A DNA stretch of 64,000 nucleotides from Streptomyces sp. NBC_00464 (GTDB lineage: Bacteria; Actinomycetota; Actinomycetes; Streptomycetales; Streptomycetaceae), in contig NZ_CP107899.1 of assembly GCF_036013915.1 (NCBI RefSeq), forward strand, positions 5,766,001-5,830,000. The letters run 5' to 3'. Position 1 is the first letter of the stretch; each line of letters starts with the position of its first letter. The notes beneath the pieces were generated by a model. It was not told where the DNA came from and searched no databases. It worked only from the letters and a program-made list of their open reading frames with translations. Of the stretch, positions 50,863-60,110 are shown piece by piece. The translations under genes and the position numbers were made by a program.

Positions 50863-51837
50863 GTGCGTATCGCAGTCACCGGCTCCATCGCCACTGACCA
50901 CCTCATGACCTTCCCCGGCCGATTCGCCGACCAGCTGGTCGCCGATCAGCTGCACACGGTCTCGCTCTCCTTCCTGGTCGACAACCTGGACGTGCGCCGG
51001 GGAGGTGTCGCCGCCAACATCTGCTTCGGCATGGGCCTGCTCGGCACACGTCCGCTCCTGGTAGGCGCCGCGGGCTCCGACTTCGACGAGTACCGGGCCT
51101 GGCTCGACCGCCACGGCGTCGACACCGGGTCGGTGCGGATCTCCGAGGTCCTGCACACCGCCCGCTTCGTCTGCACGACCGACGCCGACCACAACCAGAT
51201 CGGCTCCTTCTATACGGGTGCCATGAGCGAGGCCCGGCTGATCGAGCTGAAGGCCGTCGCCGACCGCGTGGGCGGCCTCGACCTCGTCTCCATCGGCGCC
51301 GACGACCCCGAGGGGATGCTCCGCCACACCGAGGAGTGCCGCTCCCGCGGGATTCCGTTCGCCGCGGACTTCTCGCAGCAGATCGCGCGGATGGACGGCG
51401 ACGAGATCCGCATCCTGCTCGACGGCGCCACGTACCTCTTCTCCAACGAGTACGAGAAGGGGCTCATCGAGTCCAAGACCGGCTGGACCGACGCCGAGAT
51501 CCTCGCCAAGGTCGGCCACCGGGTCACCACCCTCGGCGCCCGGGGCGTGCGGATCGAGCGCGTCGGCGAGGAGCCGATCGAGGTCGGCTGCCCGGAGGAG
51601 AACGTCAAGGCCGACCCGACCGGCGTCGGCGACGCCTTCCGTGCCGGATTCCTCTCCGGTCTCGCCTGGGGTGTCAGCCTGGAGCGCGCCGCCCAGGTCG
51701 GCTGCATGCTCGCCACCCTGGTCATCGAGACGGTCGGCACCCAGGAGTACACCCTGCACCGCACCCACTTCATGGACCGCTTCACCAAGGCGTACGGACA
51801 TGACGCCGCGGCCGAGGTGCGCACGCACCTCGTGTAA
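50863..51837 (+). CDS. adoK: PfkB-family kinase, adenosine kinase-like
   Basis: A 324-residue sugar/nucleoside kinase. The start RIAVTGSIATDHLMTFPGRF, the glycine motif GGVAANICFGMGLLG, the segment HTARFVCTTD and the second PfkB signature DPTGVGDAFRAGFLSGL (catalytic Asp in GVGD) closely match mycobacterial AdoK, which phosphorylates adenosine. The position next to cta/qcr genes matches mycobacteria too. GTG start at 50863 with CAGGAG upstream. A broader carbohydrate kinase activity cannot be excluded. Confidence 0.9.
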   Translation: MRIAVTGSIATDHLMTFPGRFADQLVADQLHTVSLSFLVDNLDVRRGGVAANICFGMGLLGTRPLLVGAAGSDFDEYRAWLDRHGVDTGSVRISEVLHTARFVCTTDADHNQIGSFYTGAMSEARLIELKAVADRVGGLDLVSIGADDPEGMLRHTEECRSRGIPFAADFSQQIARMDGDEIRILLDGATYLFSNEYEKGLIESKTGWTDAEILAKVGHRVTTLGARGVRIERVGEEPIEVGCPEENVKADPTGVGDAFRAGFLSGLAWGVSLERAAQVGCMLATLVIETVGTQEYTLHRTHFMDRFTKAYGHDAAAEVRTHLV

Positions 51838-51844
51838 GAGGTCT

Positions 51845-53227
51845 TCAGGACAGCCGGCGGACCACATAGGCCGAGCCCCGGTCCGCCGGCTCCTCACCCA
51901 CGTACTCCTGCTCACGCATCGCACACCAGGCCGGAATGTCGAGGCGCGCCGCCTCGTCGTCGGACAGGACCGTCACCGTCCCGCCCACCGGTACCTCTCC
52001 GATCACCTTTGCGAGCTCGATCACCGGAACCGGGCAGCGCCTCCCGAGCGCGTCGACGACCAGCGAGGGCACAGCGGCGGGGGAGGGGGCGATCGCGGCG
52101 GGGGCGCCCAGCTTCTCCCGTACCCCTGCCACCGCCGGGGGCAGCACCTCCAGGAAGCGGTCGACGTCCTCCTCGGACGTGCCCGCCGGCAGCGACACCC
52201 GGACATTGCCCTCCGAGAGCACCCCCATCGCCCTGAGCACATGGCTGGGCGTCAGGGTGCTGCTCGTGCAGGACGAACCGGACGATACGGAGAATCCGGA
52301 CCGGTCCAGCTCATGGAGCAGGGTCTCTCCGTCGACATAGAGACAGGAGAAGGTGACCAGATGCGGCAGCCGCCGCACCGGATCGCCGACGACCTCCACA
52401 TCGGGCACCAGCTCCGGCACCCGGGCCCGGATCCGGTCGACCATGGCCCGCAGCCGCGGCGCCTCGGCGGCCGCCTCGGCCCGCACCGCCCGCAGGGACG
52501 CCGCCGCGGCCACGATCGCCGGGATGTCCTCGAATCCGGCCGCCCGCCCCGACTCCCGTTCGTCCGTGGGGCCTTGGGCCGCGAACCGCACGCCCTTGCG
52601 CACCGCGAGGAGCCCGACCCCGGCCGGGCCGCCCCACTTGTGGGCGCTCGCCGTCAGCAGCGACCAGCCGGCCGGCACCGGACCCCACCCCAGTGACTGG
52701 GCGGCGTCCACCAGCAGCGGCACCCCCGCGGCCCGGCAGAGCTCGGCCACCTCGGCCACCGGCTGTTCGGTGCCCACCTCGTGGTTGGCGGACTGCAGAC
52801 AGGCCAGCGCGGTGTCTTCGCGCAGCGCGTTCGCGTAGGCCTGCGCGCCGACCGCGCCCGTACCGTCCACCGGGACCTCGGTGAAGGTTCCGCCCCCGCT
52901 CTCGTGGGTGGCGGCCGAATGGAGCACCGACGAGTGTTCGACCGCCGACACCACCAGATGGCGGCCGACACGCCGACGCCCCGCAAGAGCTCCGGAAATT
53001 CCGGAATGGACCGCCCGCGTGCCCGACGAGGTGAAAGTCAGCTCGTCGGGACGGCAGCCGACGGCCTCCGCGGCGGCCTCCCGGGCCGCGTCCAGCAGCA
53101 GCCGGGCACGCCGTCCCTCCCGGTGGAGACGGGCCGGGTCGGCCCATCCCTCGTCCAGCGCGGCAAGCAGCGCCTGACGGGCGACGGGATGGAGGGGGGC
53201 GGCGGACGCGGCGTCGAAGTAGGGCAC
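51845..53227 (-). CDS. Cysteine desulfurase (NifS/IscS-like) fused to a C-terminal TusA-type sulfur carrier
   Basis: A 460-residue fusion. Residues 1-370 are a class V aminotransferase fold: pyridoxal-phosphate Lys197 (SAHKWGGPAG), Asp174 (LLVDAAQ), and persulfide Cys320 in SGSSCTSSTL. After an Ala/Pro linker, residues 388-460 are a TusA/SirA domain with the CPxP motif at Cys398 (RRCPVPVIEL). The enzyme would remove sulfur from cysteine and pass the persulfide to its own carrier domain. It is divergent from ctaC and convergent, 7 bp away, with adoK. The final acceptor is unknown. Confidence 0.9.
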   Translation of the reverse strand: MPYFDAASAAPLHPVARQALLAALDEGWADPARLHREGRRARLLLDAAREAAAEAVGCRPDELTFTSSGTRAVHSGISGALAGRRRVGRHLVVSAVEHSSVLHSAATHESGGGTFTEVPVDGTGAVGAQAYANALREDTALACLQSANHEVGTEQPVAEVAELCRAAGVPLLVDAAQSLGWGPVPAGWSLLTASAHKWGGPAGVGLLAVRKGVRFAAQGPTDERESGRAAGFEDIPAIVAAAASLRAVRAEAAAEAPRLRAMVDRIRARVPELVPDVEVVGDPVRRLPHLVTFSCLYVDGETLLHELDRSGFSVSSGSSCTSSTLTPSHVLRAMGVLSEGNVRVSLPAGTSEEDVDRFLEVLPPAVAGVREKLGAPAAIAPSPAAVPSLVVDALGRRCPVPVIELAKVIGEVPVGGTVTVLSDDEAARLDIPAWCAMREQEYVGEEPADRGSAYVVRRLS

Positions 53228-53390
53228 CCGGCCACGCTAGCCCGGCCCCGGCCACGGCCCGCGACCCGGCTGCCCGGACCGGAGGGAAAGGGGGCGTCAG
53301 ATGGCGGCCGGAGCCCCGGATTCCACCCCTTCGGGGAGTCGGGCGGCGCGTTGGGCACCCTCCCCGCGCGACCCCAAATAGCGTCCAGTA

Positions 53391-53419
53391 GGGTTTGGTC
53401 CGCATAAACATCCAAACCC
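53391..53419. promoter_or_regulatory. Inverted repeat upstream of ctaC (candidate operator)
   Basis: GGGTTTGG - 13 nt - CCAAACCC, about 80 bp upstream of the ctaC start and between the divergent desulfurase and oxidase genes. The arms are perfect and the spacer is comparatively AT-rich. No known regulator can be assigned. Confidence 0.45.
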
Positions 53420-53498
53420 CTGCCCGCGTCAGGGCCGGCGACCGACCAGCGAGACGGGCGCGCCGACCGTGCGGGCGAGACTCTCGGGAAGGCGCTAC

Positions 53499-54467
53499 GT
53501 GAGTCCCAACGGCTCCGACCGCTTGTCGCGGCGCCCGATGCGGCGGAAGCTGCCGCAGGTGCTGACTGCGGGCCTGGTCCTGGCGACGGCCTCCGGTTGT
53601 TCATACAACTGGCAGGATTTCCCCCGCCTCGGTATGCCCACCCCGGTAACGGAAGAGGCTCCTCGGATCCTTTCCCTCTGGCAGGGCTCGTGGGCGGCAG
53701 CGCTCGCCACGGGTGTCCTTGTCTGGGGACTGATCATCTGGAGCGTCATCTTCCACCGGCGCAGCCGCACCAAGGTGGAGGTACCTCCGCAGACCCGGTA
53801 CAACATGCCCATCGAGGCGCTGTACACCGTGGTCCCTCTGATCATCGTCTCGGTGTTGTTCTACTTCACCGCGCGCGACGAGACGAAGCTCCTTTCGCTC
53901 TCCCCGAAGCCCGCCCACACCGTCAACGTGGTCGGCTTCCAGTGGAGCTGGGGCTTCAACTACATCGAGAACGTGGACGGCTCAGCCGCCACGGGCAACG
54001 AGGTCCCCAAGGAGCTCGACGCCATCCCGGACAGGTTCCGCAAGGACTTCCCCAAGGGTGCGGACGGCGTCTACGACGTCGGCGTCCCGGGGACCAGGAA
54101 CCCGCAGACCGGCAACCCCGGCCCGACGCTGTGGCTGCCCAAGGGCGAGAAGGTCCGCTTCATCCTGACTTCGCGTGACGTCATCCACTCCTTCTGGGTG
54201 GTGCCGTTCCTCATGAAGCAGGACGTCATTCCGGGCCACACCAACGCCTTCGAGGTGACTCCCAACCAGGAGGGCACCTTCATGGGCAAGTGCGCCGAGC
54301 TCTGCGGCGCCGACCACTCCCGGATGCTCTTCAACGTCAAGGTCGTCTCCCCGGAGCGCTACCAGGCGCACCTCAAGGAGCTGGCGAAGAAGGGCCAGAC
54401 GGGCTATGTGCCGGCCGGCATCGAGCAGACCGACCCGGCCAGGAATGCGGAGACGAACAAACTGTGA
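53499..54467 (+). CDS. ctaC: Cytochrome c oxidase subunit II
   Basis: Subunit of the aa3 oxidase holding the CuA electron-entry site; 322 residues. A lipoprotein-type signal (LVLATASGC) and two membrane helices (about 65-90 and 108-130) are followed by a cupredoxin domain. WSWGFNYI is the aromatic electron-entry motif, and HSFWVVPF with [12 protein letters not shown] supply the CuA ligands. The GTG at 53499 has GGGAAGG upstream and is preferred to the GTG at 53469. Overlaps ctaD by GTGA. Confidence 0.96.
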   Translation: MSPNGSDRLSRRPMRRKLPQVLTAGLVLATASGCSYNWQDFPRLGMPTPVTEEAPRILSLWQGSWAAALATGVLVWGLIIWSVIFHRRSRTKVEVPPQTRYNMPIEALYTVVPLIIVSVLFYFTARDETKLLSLSPKPAHTVNVVGFQWSWGFNYIENVDGSAATGNEVPKELDAIPDRFRKDFPKGADGVYDVGVPGTRNPQTGNPGPTLWLPKGEKVRFILTSRDVIHSFWVVPFLMKQDVIPGHTNAFEVTPNQEGTFMGKCAELCGADHSRMLFNVKVVSPERYQAHLKELAKKGQTGYVPAGIEQTDPARNAETNKL

Positions 54468-56200
54468 GCATCCTCAATGAACCTCAGGGTGCCGCGGCAG
54501 CAGACGACTCGTACGAGGACGAGCTGCCGGTCCGGCGCAAGCAGCCGGGAAACGTCGTCATCAAGTGGCTGACCACCACTGACCACAAGACGATCGGCAC
54601 GATGTACCTGGTCACGTCGTTCGCGTTCTTCTGCATCGGCGGACTGATGGCGCTCTTCATGCGCGCCGAGCTGGCCCGTCCGGGCACGCAGATCATGTCG
54701 AACGAGCAGTTCAACCAGGCGTTCACGATGCACGGCACGATCATGCTGCTGATGTTCGCGACGCCGCTGTTCGCCGGATTCGCGAACTGGATCATGCCGC
54801 TGCAGATCGGCGCGCCCGATGTGGCGTTCCCGCGGCTGAACATGTTCGCGTACTGGCTGTACCTCTTCGGCTCGATCCTCGCGGTGGCCGGCTTCCTCAC
54901 CCCGCAGGGCGCGGCCGACTTCGGCTGGTTCGCCTACTCCCCGCTGTCGGACGCGGTCCGCTCGCCGGGCGTCGGCGCCGACATGTGGATCATGGGTCTG
55001 GCCTTCTCCGGCTTCGGCACGATCCTCGGTTCGGTCAACTTCATCACCACGATCATCTGCATGCGCGCACCCGGCATGACGATGTTCCGTATGCCGATCT
55101 TCGTCTGGAACGTCCTGCTGACCGGTGTGCTGGTCCTGCTGGCCTTCCCGGTGCTGGCGGCGGCGCTCTTCGCGCTGGAGGCGGACCGAAAATTCGGTGC
55201 GCATATCTTCGACGCGTCCAACGGCGGCGCATTGCTCTGGCAACACCTCTTCTGGTTCTTCGGCCATCCAGAGGTGTACATCATCGCCTTGCCCTTCTTC
55301 GGGATCATTTCGGAAGTGATCCCGGTGTTCAGCCGCAAGCCGATGTTCGGATACATCGGCCTGGTGGCCGCGACGATTTCCATCGCCGGTCTCTCCGTGA
55401 CCGTGTGGGCGCACCACATGTACGTCACCGGCGGCGTGCTCCTGCCGTTCTTCTCCTTCATGACGTTCCTCATCGCGGTGCCCACCGGGGTGAAGTTCTT
55501 CAACTGGATCGGCACGATGTGGAAGGGCTCGCTGTCCTTCGAGACACCGATGCTCTGGGCGATCGGCTTCCTGATCACCTTCACCTTCGGTGGTCTGACC
55601 GGTGTCATCCTGGCTTCGCCGCCGATGGACTTCCACGTCTCGGACTCGTACTTCGTGGTCGCGCACTTCCACTACGTCGTCTTCGGCACCGTGGTGTTCG
55701 CGATGTTCTCCGGATTCCACTTCTGGTGGCCGAAGTTCACCGGCAAGATGCTGGACGAGCGGCTCGGCAAGATCACCTTCTGGACGCTGTTCATCGGTTT
55801 CCACGGCACGTTCCTGGTGCAGCACTGGCTGGGCGCCGAGGGTATGCCGCGTCGTTACGCGGACTACCTGGCCGCGGACGGTTTCACCGCGCTGAACACG
55901 ATCTCGACGATCTCCTCGTTCCTGCTCGGCCTGTCGATCCTGCCGTTCTTCTACAACGTGTGGAAGACCGCCAAGTACGGCAAGAAGGTCGAGGTCGACG
56001 ACCCGTGGGGCTACGGCCGTTCGCTGGAGTGGGCGACCTCCTGCCCGCCGCCGCGGCACAACTTCCTCACGCTGCCGCGGATCCGTTCCGAATCCCCGGC
56101 GTTCGACCTGCACCACCCCGAGATCACTGCTCTCGAGCAGCTGGATCACCTCTCCGAGGGTGACAAGGCCCTCGCCGGTGGCAAGGAGGCGGGCAAGTGA
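54464..56200 (+). CDS. ctaD: Cytochrome c oxidase subunit I
   Basis: The catalytic haem-copper subunit of the aa3-type oxidase; 578 residues and 12 predicted membrane helices. Ligand motifs: [10 protein letters not shown] (haem a His), [15 protein letters not shown] (CuB His and the His-Tyr cross-link region), [10 protein letters not shown] (CuB His pair) and [11 protein letters not shown] (haem His pair). It starts at GTG 54464, overlapping the ctaC stop. CtaF follows with another GTGA overlap, so ctaC-ctaD-ctaF is one operon ending at a strong hairpin. Confidence 0.98.
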   Translation: MSILNEPQGAAAADDSYEDELPVRRKQPGNVVIKWLTTTDHKTIGTMYLVTSFAFFCIGGLMALFMRAELARPGTQIMSNEQFNQAFTMHGTIMLLMFATPLFAGFANWIMPLQIGAPDVAFPRLNMFAYWLYLFGSILAVAGFLTPQGAADFGWFAYSPLSDAVRSPGVGADMWIMGLAFSGFGTILGSVNFITTIICMRAPGMTMFRMPIFVWNVLLTGVLVLLAFPVLAAALFALEADRKFGAHIFDASNGGALLWQHLFWFFGHPEVYIIALPFFGIISEVIPVFSRKPMFGYIGLVAATISIAGLSVTVWAHHMYVTGGVLLPFFSFMTFLIAVPTGVKFFNWIGTMWKGSLSFETPMLWAIGFLITFTFGGLTGVILASPPMDFHVSDSYFVVAHFHYVVFGTVVFAMFSGFHFWWPKFTGKMLDERLGKITFWTLFIGFHGTFLVQHWLGAEGMPRRYADYLAADGFTALNTISTISSFLLGLSILPFFYNVWKTAKYGKKVEVDDPWGYGRSLEWATSCPPPRHNFLTLPRIRSESPAFDLHHPEITALEQLDHLSEGDKALAGGKEAGK

Positions 56201-56595
56201 AGGTCCAGGGCAAGATGTTCCTCGGTCTGGCGCTGTTCATCCTCGTCATGGCCATCACGTACGGCGTGTGGTCCAAGGAGCCGGTCGGCACCACCGCACT
56301 CGTCCTGGCCTTCGGGCTGAGCGTCATGATCGGCTTCTACCTGGCCTTCACGGCCCGGCGGGTCGACGCACTGGCGCAGGACAACAAGGAAGCCGATGTG
56401 GCGGACGAGGCCGGCGAGGTGGGGTTCTTCTCCCCGCACAGCTGGCAGCCGCTCTCACTGGCGGTCGGCGGCATTCTCGCCTTCATGGGAGTCGTCTTCG
56501 GCTGGTGGCTGCTCTACTTCTCGGCCCCGGTCATCCTGATCGGTCTGTTCGGCTGGGTCTTCGAGTACTACCGCGGTGAGAACCGCACCCAGTGA
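56197..56595 (+). CDS. ctaF: Cytochrome c oxidase subunit IV (actinobacterial CtaF)
   Basis: A 132-residue membrane subunit specific to Actinobacteria. About four helices are seen: [60 protein letters not shown] and [17 protein letters not shown]. CtaF packs against subunits I and III in the supercomplex. Starts with GTG 56197 overlapping the ctaD stop codon. Confidence 0.95.
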   Translation: MKVQGKMFLGLALFILVMAITYGVWSKEPVGTTALVLAFGLSVMIGFYLAFTARRVDALAQDNKEADVADEAGEVGFFSPHSWQPLSLAVGGILAFMGVVFGWWLLYFSAPVILIGLFGWVFEYYRGENRTQ

Positions 56596-56627
56596 CACCG
56601 CACCACCCGTGACACCGCTCCACCCGA

Positions 56628-56666
56628 CGGGGGGCCCGCACTTCCACGAGAAGTGCGGGCCCCCCG
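56628..56666 (+). terminator. Terminator of the ctaC-ctaD-ctaF operon
   Basis: Perfect 17-bp arms beginning CGGGGGGCCCGCACTTC, loop CACGA, followed by TTTG. Confidence 0.92.
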
Positions 56667-56717
56667 TTTGCAGTCACCCGGCGCGCTGAAACGGATGAAT
56701 CTTCTTAGCGTGGGTTC

Positions 56718-57974
56718 ATGAACCACACGCCGCGTATCCGTCCCGTCATCAGCTGCGCTCTGCTGGCCGCGACCCTGGTCGCAGGGGCGGCAGCCTGTGG
56801 GGAGTCCGACGACCATCCGCTCTCGGCGCAGCCGTTCGACGCGGCGGACGAGATCTCGTCCAACACCCCCGACGGCGCCGAGAAGGTCGATCCGGACAAG
56901 CCCCTCGAAGTCAGCGTCGACGGTGACGACGGCCGCATCACCGATGTGACGGCCGTGGACACCGAAGGACGCCATCTGGCGGGCGAACTCGAAGCCGACG
57001 GCCACCGCTGGCACTCCACGGCCCCGCTCGCCGCAGGGACCCGCTACACCGTCAAGGTCGGCATGGAGGACGACGACGGCGCCCCAGGCAGCCGTACGCT
57101 CTCCTTCGAGACCGCAGCGGCAAAGAAGTTCCTGAAGGTCACCTTCGGCCCGCAGGCGGGCACCTACGGCGTCGGACAGCCCGTCACAGCGGTACTCAGC
57201 GCCCCGGTCGCCGACAAAGCCGCCCGCGCCACCGTGGAACGCGCCCTGAGGGTGCGCTCCACGCCCGCCGTGACCGGTTCCTGGTACTGGGTCGACGACA
57301 AGACGCTGCACTACCGGCCGCAGGACTACTGGCCGGCGAAGGCCACCATCGAGGTCAGCAGCAACCTGACGGGCATCAAGGTGACCAACGCGCTCTACGG
57401 CGCCCCGGCGAAAGCGTTGAAGATCACTACCGGAGACCGCATCGAGGCCATCACCGACGCCTCGGAGCACTCCATGACGGTCAAGCGCAACGGAGAAGTG
57501 ATCAACACCATTCCGGTGACCACCGGCAAGCCGGGCTTCTCCACCCGCAACGGCGTCAAGGTCGTGCTGGGCAAGGAGTACTACGTACGTATGCGCGGGG
57601 AGTCCATCGGCATCGCCGAGGGCTCGGAGGACTCCTACGACCTGCCGGTGTACTACGCGACGCGGGTCACCTGGAGCGGCGAGTACGTGCACGCGGCCCC
57701 GTGGTCCACCGGGTCACAGGGGTCCGCGAACGTCAGTCACGGCTGCACCGGCATGAGCACCAGCGAGGCCGAGTGGTTCTTCAACACCGTCCGTGAGGGT
57801 GACATCGTCACGGTCGTCGGCAGTGAGGGCGAGACCATGACGCCCTTCGACAACGGCTACGGCGACTGGAACCTGTCCTGGGCCAAGTGGCAGAAGGGCA
57901 GCGCGCTGAACAACGACGCCACGCCGGACCGTGTCGACACGGTCCGGGCGGCGCGGCTGCGCCCCCAGGTCTGA
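56718..57974 (+). CDS. L,D-transpeptidase lipoprotein (YkuD domain)
   Basis: A 418-residue cell-wall cross-linking enzyme forming 3-3 peptidoglycan links. Lipoprotein signal with Cys27 (VAGAAACGE). Two Ig-like domains follow (about residues 50-250, as in mycobacterial LdtMt2, with FGPQAGTYGVGQPVTAVLSA). The YkuD catalytic domain has the catalytic Cys motif SHGCTGMS and ATRVTWSGEYVHAAPW. It sits between the oxidase operon terminator and the receiver-like gene, convergent with the latter, and has its own promoter. Confidence 0.93.
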   Translation: MNHTPRIRPVISCALLAATLVAGAAACGESDDHPLSAQPFDAADEISSNTPDGAEKVDPDKPLEVSVDGDDGRITDVTAVDTEGRHLAGELEADGHRWHSTAPLAAGTRYTVKVGMEDDDGAPGSRTLSFETAAAKKFLKVTFGPQAGTYGVGQPVTAVLSAPVADKAARATVERALRVRSTPAVTGSWYWVDDKTLHYRPQDYWPAKATIEVSSNLTGIKVTNALYGAPAKALKITTGDRIEAITDASEHSMTVKRNGEVINTIPVTTGKPGFSTRNGVKVVLGKEYYVRMRGESIGIAEGSEDSYDLPVYYATRVTWSGEYVHAAPWSTGSQGSANVSHGCTGMSTSEAEWFFNTVREGDIVTVVGSEGETMTPFDNGYGDWNLSWAKWQKGSALNNDATPDRVDTVRAARLRPQV

Positions 57975-58019
57975 CGGCCGGGGGTGCACCGCGCCTCGGA
58001 AGGACGCAGGGACGGGGCC

Positions 58020-58421
58020 TCAGGCCCCTACGGAGAGCCTGCTGCGCAGCAGGGCGGCCAGGGCGTCCGCGAACTCGACCGGCTCGACCGGAAGGGTCAC
58101 CGCGGCGTCCGCGCGGCTCCAGGTGGCCAGCCAGGCGTCCTGGGGGCGCCCGATCAGCAGCAGCACCGGCGGGCAGCGGAAGATCTCGTCCTTGATCTGC
58201 CGGCAGACGCCCATGCCGCCCGCCGGGGCCGTCTCGCCGTCCAACACGCAGACGTCGACGCCTCCGTGGTCCAGTGCGTCCAGGACGGCGGGCAGGGTGG
58301 CGCACTCCAGGAACTCGACCTGCGGTACGTCCGCAGCAGGCCTGCGCCCGGCTGCCAGCCTCACCTGCTCACGGGTGTGTGCGTTGTCGCTGTAGACCAG
58401 GACCGTGGCGGTCGGCTGCAT
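58020..58421 (-). CDS. Atypical receiver-like protein (pseudo-receiver)
   Basis: A 133-residue stand-alone domain with the CheY-like fold order. Asp12 (VYSDNA) and Asp61 (VCVLDGETAP) lie at the acidic-pocket and phospho-acceptor positions. The conserved Thr/Ser (LLLIGRP, Gly91) and the Lys-Pro (TLPVEP, residues 109-114) are replaced, so normal phosphorylation signalling is doubtful. No DNA-binding domain follows. ATG 58421 has GGAGG 4 nt upstream. It is divergent from ctaE and convergent with the transpeptidase gene; no kinase is nearby. A redox or protein-binding role is possible but unproven. Confidence 0.82.
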   Translation of the reverse strand: MQPTATVLVYSDNAHTREQVRLAAGRRPAADVPQVEFLECATLPAVLDALDHGGVDVCVLDGETAPAGGMGVCRQIKDEIFRCPPVLLLIGRPQDAWLATWSRADAAVTLPVEPVEFADALAALLRSRLSVGA

Positions 58422-58545
58422 GGTTCCTCCGTGACATCCGTGTCTTCGGGGCTGTCGGGGCCCCCGGTGCGTGAGGGCTGTCCGATGCGCGGATCGTACT
58501 CCGCCCGACTGCCTGTCAGCATCGCTTCGGACAGGGGTTCCATAG

Positions 58546-58586
58546 GCCGTTCGGGGAGGACACACCCCTCTGACACACCGAACGGC
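58546..58586. promoter_or_regulatory. Inverted repeat in the ctaE promoter
   Basis: GCCGTTCGG and its complement CCGAACGGC flank a 23-nt spacer, 38 to 78 bp upstream of the ctaE start. It could be an operator or a leader stem-loop. Confidence 0.4.
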
Positions 58587-58612
58587 ACCCCCCGGAGTGA
58601 GGGCGGGATAAG

Positions 58613-58633
58613 CGACCGACATAATGTCGGTCG
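58613..58633. promoter_or_regulatory. 21-bp palindrome spanning the ctaE start codon
   Basis: CGACCGACAT-A-ATGTCGGTCG is perfectly symmetrical; its right arm begins with the ctaE ATG. No Shine-Dalgarno sequence lies at the normal distance, so the symmetry may shape initiation or bind a repressor. Confidence 0.5.
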
Positions 58634-59244
58634 TGGCGACAGCAACGACAGTAGAAACCGGGCACGCGCACCCGTCGGTCAATCGACCGAACCTCACCAG
58701 CGTCGGAACCATCATCTGGTTGAGTTCCGAGCTGATGTTCTTCGCGGCCCTCTTCGCGATGTACTTCACCCTGCGATCGGTGACCGGACCGGATCACTGG
58801 AAGGAAATGGCGTCAGCCCTGAACTTCCCGTTCTCGGCGACGAACACCACGATCCTGGTGCTCTCCTCACTCACCTGCCAGCTCGGCGTCTTCGCCGCGG
58901 AGCGGGGCGATGTGAAGAAGCTCCGTGCCTGGTTCGTGATCACTTTCGTGATGGGTTCGATCTTCATCGGAGGCCAGGTCTTCGAGTACACGGAGCTGGT
59001 GAAGAAGGACGGCCTCTCGCTGTCCTCGGATCCGTACGGCTCGGTGTTCTACCTGACCACCGGCTTCCACGGTCTGCACGTGACAGGCGGCCTCATCGCC
59101 TTCCTGCTCGTTCTGGGCAGGACATACGCAGCCAAGAGGTTCACCCATGAGCAGGCGACCGCAGCCATCGTCGTGTCCTATTACTGGCACTTCGTCGATG
59201 TCGTGTGGATCGGCCTGTTCGCCACGATCTACATGATCAAGTAA
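58624..59244 (+). CDS. ctaE: Cytochrome c oxidase subunit III
   Basis: A 206-residue integral membrane subunit with five predicted helices, lacking the first two helices of longer bacterial COX3, which is normal in Actinobacteria. Motifs: [50 protein letters not shown] and [14 protein letters not shown], all highly conserved. It leads the ctaE-qcrC-qcrA-qcrB transcript; the ATG at 58624 lies in a 21-bp palindrome. Confidence 0.97.
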   Translation: MSVVATATTVETGHAHPSVNRPNLTSVGTIIWLSSELMFFAALFAMYFTLRSVTGPDHWKEMASALNFPFSATNTTILVLSSLTCQLGVFAAERGDVKKLRAWFVITFVMGSIFIGGQVFEYTELVKKDGLSLSSDPYGSVFYLTTGFHGLHVTGGLIAFLLVLGRTYAAKRFTHEQATAAIVVSYYWHFVDVVWIGLFATIYMIK

Positions 59245-59300
59245 CCGGGCTCGTACCCGAACCATCATCGACGCAGAAGATCCTGACACCGGGGTAATCC

Positions 59301-60110
59301 GTGAAAAAGCTCTCCGCACGACGACGCCATCCGTTGGCGGCGGTCGTCGTACTACTCCTCGCGCTTGCGGCTACTGGGGGGCTGTACGCCGCGTTTGCGC
59401 CCGCGAGTAAGGCGCAGGCCGACGACACCGCCCAGTCCCTCGCCATCGACGAGGGCAAGAAGCTGTACTCCGTCGGTTGCGCCAGCTGCCACGGAACCGG
59501 CGGTCAGGGCACCACCGACGGGCCCCAGCTTGTCGGCGTGGGCTCCGCCGCCGTTGACTTCCAGGTCGGTACGGGCCGTATGCCGGCACAGCAGCCGGGC
59601 GCCCAGGTACCGAAGAAGAAGGTCATCTACACCCAGGCCGAGATCGACCAGCTCGCGGCATACGTCGCGTCGCTCGGCGCCGGCCCGATCGTCCCGACCA
59701 AGAGCCAGGTCAGCCCTGAGGGTGCGGACGTCGCCAAGGGTGGCGACCTGTTCCGTACCAACTGCGCCCAGTGCCACAACTTCACCGGCGAGGGCGGTGC
59801 CCTGACGAAGGGCAAGTACGCCCCCAGCCTCGAAGGCGTGGACCCGAAGCACATCTACGAGGCCATGCAGACCGGCCCGCAGAGCATGCCTTCGTTCCCC
59901 GACTCGACGATGCCCGAGCAGCAGAAGAAGGACATCATCGCGTACGTCCAGACCGTGAACGGCTCCGAGTCGGAGAGCCCCGGCGGCCTCAGCCTGGGCG
60001 GACTCGGTCCGGTCAGCGAGGGTCTGTTCGGCTGGATCTTCGGTCTGGGCGCACTGATCGCAGTTGCCGTCTGGGTCGCGGCCCACACCGCTAAGGCCAA
60101 GAAGTCATGA
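59301..60110 (+). CDS. qcrC: Di-haem cytochrome c subunit of the bc1 complex
   Basis: A 269-residue protein that replaces separate cytochromes c1 and c. An N-terminal signal/membrane anchor (VVVLLLALAATGG) is followed by two c-type haem sites, Cys60-Cys63-His64 (CASCH) and Cys155-Cys158-His159 (CAQCH), in duplicated domains with axial Met candidates. The C-terminal helix is GLFGWIFGLGALIAVAVWVA. It passes electrons directly to CtaC in the III-IV supercomplex. GTG start at 59301; the stop overlaps the qcrA start (ATGA). Confidence 0.97.
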   Translation: MKKLSARRRHPLAAVVVLLLALAATGGLYAAFAPASKAQADDTAQSLAIDEGKKLYSVGCASCHGTGGQGTTDGPQLVGVGSAAVDFQVGTGRMPAQQPGAQVPKKKVIYTQAEIDQLAAYVASLGAGPIVPTKSQVSPEGADVAKGGDLFRTNCAQCHNFTGEGGALTKGKYAPSLEGVDPKHIYEAMQTGPQSMPSFPDSTMPEQQKKDIIAYVQTVNGSESESPGGLSLGGLGPVSEGLFGWIFGLGALIAVAVWVAAHTAKAKKS

